From assembly GCA_025357895.1 (NCBI GenBank), contig JANYLL010000188.1, forward strand, positions 1 to 6,446: a stretch of DNA of 6,446 nt, given 5' to 3'. The position numbers and the translations under genes were made by a program. Positions within the stretch are counted from its first letter, which is position 1. Each line of letters opens with the position of its first letter. Source of the stretch: Ignavibacteriota bacterium. Its GTDB lineage: Bacteria > Bacteroidota > Ignavibacteria > Palsa-1295. The notes under the pieces were generated by a model, which was not told the DNA's origin, made no database searches, and saw nothing but the letters and a program-made list of their open reading frames with translations. Below, piece by piece: positions 1 to 5,602 of this stretch.

Positions 1-106
1 GAATCGCATTGAAAAGCAATCTCGTTGCGATCGCTATGACGACAAGCCCTGCTGCGAGCAGAAACTCCGATTTCGTCTGGTCCTTGGTGTTTGTGATGGT
101 ATTCAT
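1..106 (-). CDS. N-terminal fragment of a small inner-membrane protein, possible DUF6580/ECF-S-like transporter
   Basis: Only the first 35 codons lie in the window; the gene runs off the left edge. The ATG at 106-104 is followed by a short polar stretch with Lys8 and Lys12, then a hydrophobic segment from about residue 15 to 28 (FLLAAGLVVIAIAT) and RLLFNAI. This is the usual start of a polytopic inner-membrane protein. It is the third gene of the B12-regulated operon, 27 bases after the lipoprotein gene. Known from the field: riboswitch-linked B12 clusters in Bacteroidota and relatives often carry a small membrane protein (DUF6580, ECF S-component-like) whose N-terminus reads as a hydrophobic helix followed by SRLLP or similar; RLLFN fits loosely. 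The family call is an inference from position and 35 residues. The frame is open back to the preceding gene's stop, but no ATG, GTG or TTG lies in between, so ATG 106 is the chosen start. No Shine-Dalgarno is seen. Confidence 0.6.
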   Translation of the reverse strand, partial: MNTITNTKDQTKSEFLLAAGLVVIAIATRLLFNAI

Positions 107-133
107 ATTTATGCAAAAATACGCAATGATTTC

Positions 134-1141
134 TTATTTCCTGTAAATGACAAAATGACCAGGAAGAATCCCGGAAGCGAAAGTTTTCTTCAACATTCCT
201 GAAGAAGCATCGAGAATTTCAACTGTACCCGGAGTCGAATATCCTCCCGCGCCCAAGATCAACCCATTTGTTCCGGCATCGTAAAGCCCTTTATAATAAG
301 ACTTCGCAACAAATGCCGAAAGCTTATGCGTGTTAAGATCAAGAACGCTAACTTTATCTGCGAAGGTAACAAATGCTTTGCCTGCGGCAGGAATAATCAT
401 ATTTACCGAAGTAGAGGTATCAATCGCAATAGAATCAGTGACAGCATATGAATTGGCATCCACCCAGAGGATCTTTCCGGGAGTTGTTTTATATATGCCA
501 TAAGTAAGCACTATTATTGCATTATGAGCTTCATCAGGTATGACCTGTGCAGGATAATCGCCGATGAATTTATTCGACACAACATTTTTCGTCGCAATAT
601 CGAGCACTTCAAGTTTATTCGAATTGGTGAGAACAAATGCTTTTCCGCCCAGCACTCCGATATCCGTTTGCGAGGCATCGAGATCAATAGATGAAGTCAA
701 GGAATGCGAATCAGTATTGATGATAGCAATCTGATTTTTCGTAAACTCTGTTACCCATACTTCGCTTGAAGAAACTTGCGCCATCTTAAAAGGCGTCGCC
801 CCCGTTGGAAACGGAATAGAAATTTTATCACCAACAGAATCCGGATTCACTGAGAGAATCTTATTCGAATTTTCAAGAATAATAAACATTCTCTTGCCAA
901 AGATCTGAATATCGTTGCCGACATCACCAAGCGGATTAATGATATTTGAGCTTAACGAACTGTTTTTTAATGAGTAAGCGTCAAGTTGGGCATTATTACT
1001 TCCGAAGCCTCCTTCGCTTAGGGCGAAAAGCGTACTATCAGTAAATGTGCTACCCGATGATGGCGGGTTCGTTGTGCTTTCACATGAAGAAAGTAATGTC
1101 GCTGCAGATATTATTAGAATGCTTAGTAATGTGGTTTTCAT
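134..1141 (-). CDS. btuG: BtuG-like surface lipoprotein, seven-repeat beta-propeller (DUF5074/YncE type)
   Basis: This 335-residue protein has a lipoprotein signal: Lys2, a hydrophobic core at 5-17 and a lipobox LSSC with lipidated Cys20. A Ser/Thr/Pro-rich linker (about 21-35) follows. Residues 41-57 (LSEGGFGSNNAQLDAYS) match the N-EG-FG-xNA pattern that opens DUF5074 proteins. From there I count seven repeats of the YncE/YVTN kind, each a hydrophobic strand ending in an Asp- or Asn-led turn: about 50-66, 92-110, 135-154, 174-194, 221-241, 261-280 and 304-322. That fits a seven-bladed propeller. In Bacteroides, BtuG is such a lipoprotein; it binds cobalamin very tightly on the cell surface and works with BtuB. 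The gene starts 16 bases after the btuB stop, behind the cobalamin riboswitch, so the same role is likely here. No Shine-Dalgarno precedes the ATG. I see no clear acidic surface-export motif after Cys20, so surface location is inferred. An alternative is a general YncE-like propeller of unknown ligand. Confidence 0.8.
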   Translation of the reverse strand: MKTTLLSILIISAATLLSSCESTTNPPSSGSTFTDSTLFALSEGGFGSNNAQLDAYSLKNSSLSSNIINPLGDVGNDIQIFGKRMFIILENSNKILSVNPDSVGDKISIPFPTGATPFKMAQVSSSEVWVTEFTKNQIAIINTDSHSLTSSIDLDASQTDIGVLGGKAFVLTNSNKLEVLDIATKNVVSNKFIGDYPAQVIPDEAHNAIIVLTYGIYKTTPGKILWVDANSYAVTDSIAIDTSTSVNMIIPAAGKAFVTFADKVSVLDLNTHKLSAFVAKSYYKGLYDAGTNGLILGAGGYSTPGTVEILDASSGMLKKTFASGILPGHFVIYRK

Positions 1142-1157
1142 TATTTATGATTGTTAA

Positions 1158-3167
1158 TTAAAGAAAATGAAGATCTATTCCCAACCGAATGCTTCGTCTC
1201 GGAAGCGGGAAATTTGGGATTTCCTGATACTGAGTATTCCCAAGATTAAGCAGACTAAGTCTTGCCGTTCCGCTTAGTAAAGTTGAAATATTTATCGTTG
1301 CCGAAGAATATGTGAGATCAAAAAGCGTGACGGGCGGCAGCTTGGTATAAGGGTCATTATAGTAATCCTTATACCGATGTCCTCGATACAGAATTGTCAG
1401 CGCAAGACTTCCAATAGAAGAATTTTCGATCTGAAATAAAAAAGAAGATCGCATAGGAGTTGAATACGGAAGTTCTTTCCCAAAGAAATTTGAGTCGGGC
1501 GAAAGATTTCTTGCCTTCATTAAACTGGCTCCTTCCCGAACTAGCAGTATGTAGTTTTCTAAAAATGGATAACGAACTTCTCCGATAAATTCAATGCCTT
1601 GACTTTTACTTGACTGAATATTTGATGGCGTAGAAATGCCATTTTTCCCTTCCTGCCAAATTATTTGATTATTTAACGAAGTTTCAAAGATAGCGATCTG
1701 AAGACCAAGAGCAATATGCTCAGGTAAAGGAATTGTTATCCCACCGGAAAATTCTCCACTCGTTCCGCTCTCAGGAAGCAAGTGTGGATTGCCGCCAACA
1801 CGCCAATAGAGTTCGTTAAAAGTCGGTGCATGATAAATCCTTCCATAGGATCCCTGAAGCCTTAGTAATGAAAGAGGATCGAAATAGTATATGGACATAC
1901 CAGGAAGAACCTGAGGTTTATTGATATCCGATAGAAGTTCAGTACGAAGAGAAATTGTAGCATCAAGATTTTCAAGGAAGTGTATCTTATCTGATAGATA
2001 AGCAGCATAATGCTCACGTACTATAGAGGTATCTCCTAAAGATAGTGAGTTTTCATTGCTGAAAAGAAGATTTTTTATGTAATCAACACCGGAATACAGA
2101 TCTGACCAACTTGCAATTTGTGTTTTGGATTTCCAAACGAAGGAATATATTCTGTTTAAATAGCGATCAGCTATTACAGGAGTATGTGCCGGATCAGAAT
2201 AAGTTTCGTACTGTGATTGATAACCGGCGTTAATTGAATAGTTAAAATATGGTAGCGGCGCATGTTTAATTGATAACACTAAGAGGAAATTCTCATCATA
2301 TTGTCGAGCCAAGAAATTACTTGCTCCGCGGTTATCAATGGTAGCGACATACGGCGCACCTCGCTCAGTTTCTGCAAAATAGGAAAATCCTTTTATTGAG
2401 ACAGAGCTATCAATCGTATAATCTGCTGAGGCATTGGCATTAAGCAAATAGGCATCATTATTTTCTCGTAGCACGGAGACGTAGTAATTATCCACTCGTT
2501 GAAGGAAAGGGAAAGCGCCATCCGAGTATGCAGTATTCAATCCTCCTGCAACACAAAATTTTTCGCCTATTTTTCCAACTCCGCTAAGATCAAGTTGCTT
2601 CTCACTGAATGAAGATAAATTTGTATAACTTAAAACAGATGTGCCGATGTCAATTCCTGATGTTCTTGCTGATGGGTCAGTACTTAGCAAAACGCCTGCT
2701 CCTGCAACATCGCCGCCGATAAGCTGCGAATTTGCTGCGCTGATAATTCCGACCGATTGAACAGATTTGAGATCGATGAGCGCAAGATCGGTAAAACTAT
2801 GCTGAGGATCGGTAATGCAAATACCTTCCCAATACACACTTGTATATTCCGCCGGTAAACCTCTGAATGATGCAAGTGATATTCCGCCAAGTGATCCGTA
2901 ATTTCTAACATCAAGCGATGGGTGGAGAACTTGCAAAGCATCTGATAACCTGGTTGCTCCGGATTGGGCTTGTAATTGATCGGATTTTATGGTATGAATG
3001 TCATCGGGATGAATTGCTATCTCATCATTATAAGCATCTGAAGTAACGGTGATGGGAGGAGCGGTTGTATGGCGGATGGTATCGGTTTTGATTCTGTCTT
3101 GCGCCAAAATATTGCTGGAAGCAATACAAAAAAGTGAACAACAAAATATCGTGAATTTTAAAAACAC
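1158..3167 (-). CDS. btuB: TonB-dependent outer-membrane receptor for vitamin B12 (BtuB-like)
   Basis: This 669-residue protein imports cobalamin across the outer membrane using TonB energy. Residues 1-22 are a signal peptide (cut expected after ILA, before Q23); its three Cys residues are not in a lipobox. PPITVTS (37-43) is a candidate TonB box. The plug spans about 60-165 and includes the conserved FRG (101-103), WEG (113-115, the usual DG site) and GGDVAGAGVLLST. The rest is a beta-barrel, with two late motifs characteristic of BtuB-type receptors: HAPTFNELYW (446-455) with GGNPHLLPE (458-466), and NLGNTQYQEIPNFPLP (641-656). The chain ends in HFL, so the usual terminal aromatic is penultimate. 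Length is close to E. coli BtuB (about 600) with a longer N-terminus. The start is GTG: an in-frame TAA lies five codons upstream with only ATT between, and GGAG sits 5 bases before the GTG. Substrate is inferred from the riboswitch and the BtuG-like neighbour as well as the motifs. Confidence 0.9.
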   Translation of the reverse strand: MFLKFTIFCCSLFCIASSNILAQDRIKTDTIRHTTAPPITVTSDAYNDEIAIHPDDIHTIKSDQLQAQSGATRLSDALQVLHPSLDVRNYGSLGGISLASFRGLPAEYTSVYWEGICITDPQHSFTDLALIDLKSVQSVGIISAANSQLIGGDVAGAGVLLSTDPSARTSGIDIGTSVLSYTNLSSFSEKQLDLSGVGKIGEKFCVAGGLNTAYSDGAFPFLQRVDNYYVSVLRENNDAYLLNANASADYTIDSSVSIKGFSYFAETERGAPYVATIDNRGASNFLARQYDENFLLVLSIKHAPLPYFNYSINAGYQSQYETYSDPAHTPVIADRYLNRIYSFVWKSKTQIASWSDLYSGVDYIKNLLFSNENSLSLGDTSIVREHYAAYLSDKIHFLENLDATISLRTELLSDINKPQVLPGMSIYYFDPLSLLRLQGSYGRIYHAPTFNELYWRVGGNPHLLPESGTSGEFSGGITIPLPEHIALGLQIAIFETSLNNQIIWQEGKNGISTPSNIQSSKSQGIEFIGEVRYPFLENYILLVREGASLMKARNLSPDSNFFGKELPYSTPMRSSFLFQIENSSIGSLALTILYRGHRYKDYYNDPYTKLPPVTLFDLTYSSATINISTLLSGTARLSLLNLGNTQYQEIPNFPLPRRSIRLGIDLHFL

Positions 3168-3171
3168 AAAA

Positions 3172-3204
3172 GCTCCAATGTCTTATTTTTTAAGACAAAG
3201 GAGC
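3172..3204 (-). promoter_or_regulatory. Hairpin burying the btuB ribosome-binding site (riboswitch expression platform)
   Basis: On the minus strand GCTCC (3204-3200) pairs with GGAGC (3176-3172), a 2x2 U-U mismatch follows, then TGTCTTA (3197-3191) pairs with TAAGACA (3185-3179) around an AAAAA loop. The 3' arm contains GGAG, the only Shine-Dalgarno-like site before the btuB GTG, so folding would hide it. The stem is followed by TTTTGTGTTTTT, so it could also act as an intrinsic terminator. Because that U-rich tract contains the start codon, I favour translational control. Confidence 0.7.
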
Positions 3205-3246
3205 AGATAAAAATACAGCAACACAAAGGTATTGCAATATTTTTTT

Positions 3247-3253
3247 CTCCCTT
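3247..3253 (-). promoter_or_regulatory. Candidate antisequester of the btuB leader
   Basis: On the minus strand this reads AAGGGAG and can form seven pairs (one G-U) with CTCCTTT at 3203-3197, which is the 5' arm of the hairpin that hides the btuB ribosome-binding site. It lies between the aptamer and that hairpin, where an antisequester should be. The pairing is visible in the sequence; its use as a switch is inferred. Confidence 0.35.
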
Positions 3254-3281
3254 GCCTCTTTCCTCGAAGGCATGATGGAAT

Positions 3282-3433
3282 ATCGGCAATGGCAGGTCTC
3301 CTGGCTTCTCATTCCTTCCCGGATTTTCATCCAGTGGGTCTTTATTTCGAGTTACAGTTGCGGGTCAGCTTCCGAATTTAACGGAATTCCCTTTTCATCC
3401 GCCTTATTAAAAGCGGACACCATTTCCGAATGT
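3282..3433 (-). promoter_or_regulatory. Cobalamin riboswitch aptamer
   Basis: The conserved core is complete on the minus strand. AAAAGGGAA is followed by GCTGACCCGCAACTG (the CCCGCAACTG part at 3364-3355), then CCACTG, GGGAAGG, and the B12 box AGCCAGGAGACCTGCC at 3306-3291. The closing stem P1 pairs ATTCGGAAATGG (near 3432-3421) with CCATTGCCGAT (3292-3282), with small bulges. Internal hairpins also fit: TTCCG/CGGAA around UUAAAUU (P5, 3386-3370) and CTGGAT/ATCCGG closed by a GAAA tetraloop (3334-3319). These RNAs bind cobalamin and usually repress downstream uptake genes. The aptamer starts about 11 bases after the predicted transcription start and lies 115 bases ahead of btuB. Which cobalamin form it prefers cannot be told from sequence alone. 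Confidence 0.97.
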
Positions 3434-3450
3434 GAATGAACGATTGAGTA

Positions 3451-3483
3451 CAAATATACTAAGAATTCTTGACCGAGGCACAA
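3451..3483 (-). promoter_or_regulatory. Promoter of the btu operon, Bacteroidota type
   Basis: TATATTTG (3458-3451 on the minus strand) matches the -7 consensus TAnnTTTG exactly. The nearest TTG for the -33 element is at 3483-3481, with a 22-base spacer that is longer than the usual 19 or so. Transcription would begin near 3444, just before the riboswitch, which supports the call. Confidence 0.65.
3461..3470. repeat. 10-bp perfect palindrome between the divergent promoters
   Basis: AAGAATTCTT is its own reverse complement. It lies in the spacer of the leftward promoter and touches the TTG (-33) element of the rightward one, so a dimeric regulator bound there could affect both. It is AT-rich and short, so chance is a real alternative. 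Confidence 0.3.
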
Positions 3484-3499
3484 ATCAGCCGTAAATTTG
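3469..3499 (+). promoter_or_regulatory. Promoter of the dpp operon, Bacteroidota type
   Basis: TTG (3469-3471) and TAAATTTG (3492-3499) are separated by 20 bases, close to the Bacteroidota consensus TTG-N19-TAnnTTTG. Transcription would start near 3506, giving a leader of about 19 bases that is almost all A and T and has no Shine-Dalgarno before the dppB ATG. Confidence 0.65.
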
Positions 3500-3524
3500 C
3501 TAAATCTAAATTAGTTACATATTA

Positions 3525-4481
3525 ATGCTTTCATTTACGATCCGCAAATTGATCTATTCCATCCTCATCATCTTCGGAGTGATGTCGATCATTTTTTTCG
3601 TAATGAATCTGCTCCCTGACCCTGCACGCATGATGCAGGGGCAGCGAGCCGATCTATCTACGCAAAACGCTATCCGGCATGAATTAGGTTTGGATCTTCC
3701 TGTCTGGGAGCGTTATGCAGCCTTTCTAAAGAAAACTGCAACAGGAGACCTCGGACGTTCCTTCAGTTCGAACCGTCCGGTGATGGAGAGCATTCTGGAG
3801 CGTTTGCCTGCAACGATCGTTCTTACGCTCAGTGCAATGTTCATTGCTACCATTTTAGGCGTTGGTATAGGTATTCTCTCAGCCATCAAATCGTATTCAC
3901 TTTGGGATAATATCTCAATGATCTTTGCACTTGTCGGAATATCTGTGCCATCATTTGTCTTTGGATTATTGATGATCATTGCTTTTGGTGCATGGCTTCA
4001 AATTTTTCCGATCTCAGGATATGTGATTCAGGACGGCTCAAGTTGGTACCAATTCTGGAATTATCATTGGGAGTATCTTGCGCTACCTATGCTGACGCTT
4101 GCTTTGCGACCTATTTCTATTATTGCCCGCGTAACGCGTTCAAGTATGCTCGATGTACTTTCCAGCGATTACGTCCGTACGGCAAAAGCCAAAGGACTTT
4201 CTGCAAAGGCGGTAATTTTCCGTCATGCGTTGCGTAACGCTCTTAATCCGGTAGTGACTACCATCAGTGCATGGCTTGCTGCACTTCTTACCGGAGCTTT
4301 CTTTATTGAATATATTTTTAACTGGCCGGGTATTGGTTCATTGGCTTTTGAAGCTATTCCTCGCTCAGATTTTCCGACGATTCAAGGTACCGTATTTTTC
4401 GCAGCACTCATCTTTGTCATCATTAATTTTTTAGTCGATATTCTGTACGCGAAGCTCGACCCGAAAGTAAAAATACAATAA
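3525..4481 (+). CDS. dppB: Peptide/nickel-type ABC importer permease, DppB/OppB family
   Basis: This 318-residue inner-membrane protein is one half of the import channel for oligopeptides or a similar solute. Six hydrophobic segments are visible at about 9-30, 97-120, 131-157, 184-202, 242-261 and 286-306. The N-terminal pattern (a TM helix, then LLPDPA, a GLDLPVWERY stretch near 55-64 and GDLGRSF at 74-80) is typical of the DppB branch. The cytoplasmic coupling loop (EAA motif) is at 216-240: YVRTAKAKGLSAKAVIF followed by RHALRNAL, and this docks onto the ATPase. WPGIGSLAFEAI (267-278) and the C-terminal LDPKVK are also conserved in the family. Length is normal (E. coli DppB is about 339). 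The ATG is the first good start after an in-frame TAA at 3507-3509, 25 bases after the -7 element. It is followed 10 bases later by dppC. The exact substrate is not shown by the sequence. Confidence 0.93.
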   Translation: MLSFTIRKLIYSILIIFGVMSIIFFVMNLLPDPARMMQGQRADLSTQNAIRHELGLDLPVWERYAAFLKKTATGDLGRSFSSNRPVMESILERLPATIVLTLSAMFIATILGVGIGILSAIKSYSLWDNISMIFALVGISVPSFVFGLLMIIAFGAWLQIFPISGYVIQDGSSWYQFWNYHWEYLALPMLTLALRPISIIARVTRSSMLDVLSSDYVRTAKAKGLSAKAVIFRHALRNALNPVVTTISAWLAALLTGAFFIEYIFNWPGIGSLAFEAIPRSDFPTIQGTVFFAALIFVIINFLVDILYAKLDPKVKIQ

Positions 4482-4491
4482 TTTTATTTCA

Positions 4492-5568
4492 ATGACAACA
4501 ACACCGATTCCGACAATGGAGGAAATGCTTAAAGAGAAGCCTCGTTCTCTTTGGTATTATTCCTGGAAACGCCTTAAACGCAACAGGCTTGCAATGGCAG
4601 GACTAGTTGTAACATTTTTAATTATTCTCGTGGCAGCATTCGCAAGTTTCCTTGCTCCTTTCGATCCTAATTTGCAGGTGCTTGAATACGCTACGAAGCC
4701 AAGCGGCTTCAAAGGTAATGTGATTTTACGAACCAATGAACTTCAAGGGCGTGAGCCGATCCCTGTTCCGATTCAAAGTTTTACAATTCAAGGCGATCAG
4801 ATCATCATGATCACCGATGAAGGCAATACAAGAAAACTTGCCTTAAGCAAACTTGCAGGCTCATCAGAATCCGATTGGCATAAAGAGCCGAATTATTATC
4901 TCGGCACCGATAGATACGGGCGCGATGTTTTTTCGCGTTTGATGTACGGTGCGAGAGTTTCACTTACTGTTGCATTCTTTTCGGAATTACTTAGCATTGT
5001 TATCGGTGTTTTGCTCGGTGCGCTTGCAGGATTTTATCGTGGGTGGGTCGATGACATTTTAATGTGGTTTACTAATGTAGTTTGGTCGATACCCCCTATC
5101 TTACTTGTTATCGCTATCTCTATTGCGCTTGGACTCGGCTTTGTTCAAACAGTGATCGCAATTGGTATTACCGGATGGGTTGATATGGCGCGTATTGTAC
5201 GCGGGCAATTTTTTTCGCTTAGAGAGACGGAATACGTAGAGGCAACGTGTGCTCTTGGATTCAGTAATATGCGGGCGATTTTTAAGCATGTGCTTCCGAA
5301 TGCAACGGGACCTATCATCGTTATTGCTACTGCCGGATTTGCGACAGCAATTATTTATGAAGCCTCTCTTTCATTCATCGGGCTTGGCGTACAACCTCCA
5401 ACCTCGACCTGGGGACAAATGATCTATGACGGCTATGGCTTCATCGCCGCAGGCTCGAACTGGGGCTTAACAATTTATCCTGCACTTGCGATTATGCTTG
5501 CAGTTTTTGCGTTTAATCTATTTGGGGATGGACTTAGAGATGCTTTAGATCCTAAATTGAAGCGCTAA
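4492..5568 (+). CDS. dppC: Peptide/nickel-type ABC importer permease, DppC/OppC family, with an extended external segment
   Basis: This 358-residue protein is the partner permease of DppB. It has the OppC-type N-terminus (SWKRLKRNRLAMAG at 24-37, then TM1 to about 54 and the APFDPN motif at 55-60). LGTDRYGRDVFSRLMYGARV (137-156) precedes the remaining membrane helices at about 156-182, 198-225, 271-287 and 326-345. The EAA coupling loop is near 248-274 (YVEATCALGFSNMRAIFKHV then LPNATGP). EASLSFIGLGVQPP (290-303) and the C-terminal FGDGLRDALDPK (344-355) are family hallmarks. The protein is about 55-60 residues longer than E. coli DppC (300). The extra length lies between APFDPN and LGTDRYGRD, on the outer (periplasmic) side by the family's topology. 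It holds strand-like runs such as SFTIQGDQIIMI. The ATG is 10 bases after the dppB stop, without a Shine-Dalgarno. Confidence 0.93.
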   Translation: MTTTPIPTMEEMLKEKPRSLWYYSWKRLKRNRLAMAGLVVTFLIILVAAFASFLAPFDPNLQVLEYATKPSGFKGNVILRTNELQGREPIPVPIQSFTIQGDQIIMITDEGNTRKLALSKLAGSSESDWHKEPNYYLGTDRYGRDVFSRLMYGARVSLTVAFFSELLSIVIGVLLGALAGFYRGWVDDILMWFTNVVWSIPPILLVIAISIALGLGFVQTVIAIGITGWVDMARIVRGQFFSLRETEYVEATCALGFSNMRAIFKHVLPNATGPIIVIATAGFATAIIYEASLSFIGLGVQPPTSTWGQMIYDGYGFIAAGSNWGLTIYPALAIMLAVFAFNLFGDGLRDALDPKLKR

Positions 5569-5602
5569 TTTTTAATTTGCATTTTTATTTTTTAATTGAA
5601 TC

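Noticed and set aside
2684..2941. 85-codon minus-strand open frame
   Set aside because: It lies wholly within the plug-coding part of btuB in another frame and its translation shows no family features.
3230..3239. Palindrome TATTGCAATA in the btuB leader
   Set aside because: Ten bases, AT-rich, not placed at a promoter element; chance is the simplest explanation.
3254..3271. Possible terminator hairpin GCCT/AGGC just after the aptamer on the minus strand
   Set aside because: The stem has only four pairs with a 10-base loop and is followed by purines rather than a U-tract.
3713..4237. Open frames inside dppB (minus 3713-3979, plus 3992-4237)
   Set aside because: Both are shadows of a well-supported permease gene and encode no recognisable protein.
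5569..5602. Internal promoter in the AT-rich gap before dppD
   Set aside because: TAATTTG is one base short of TAnnTTTG and no well-spaced TTG is seen; AT richness alone explains it.
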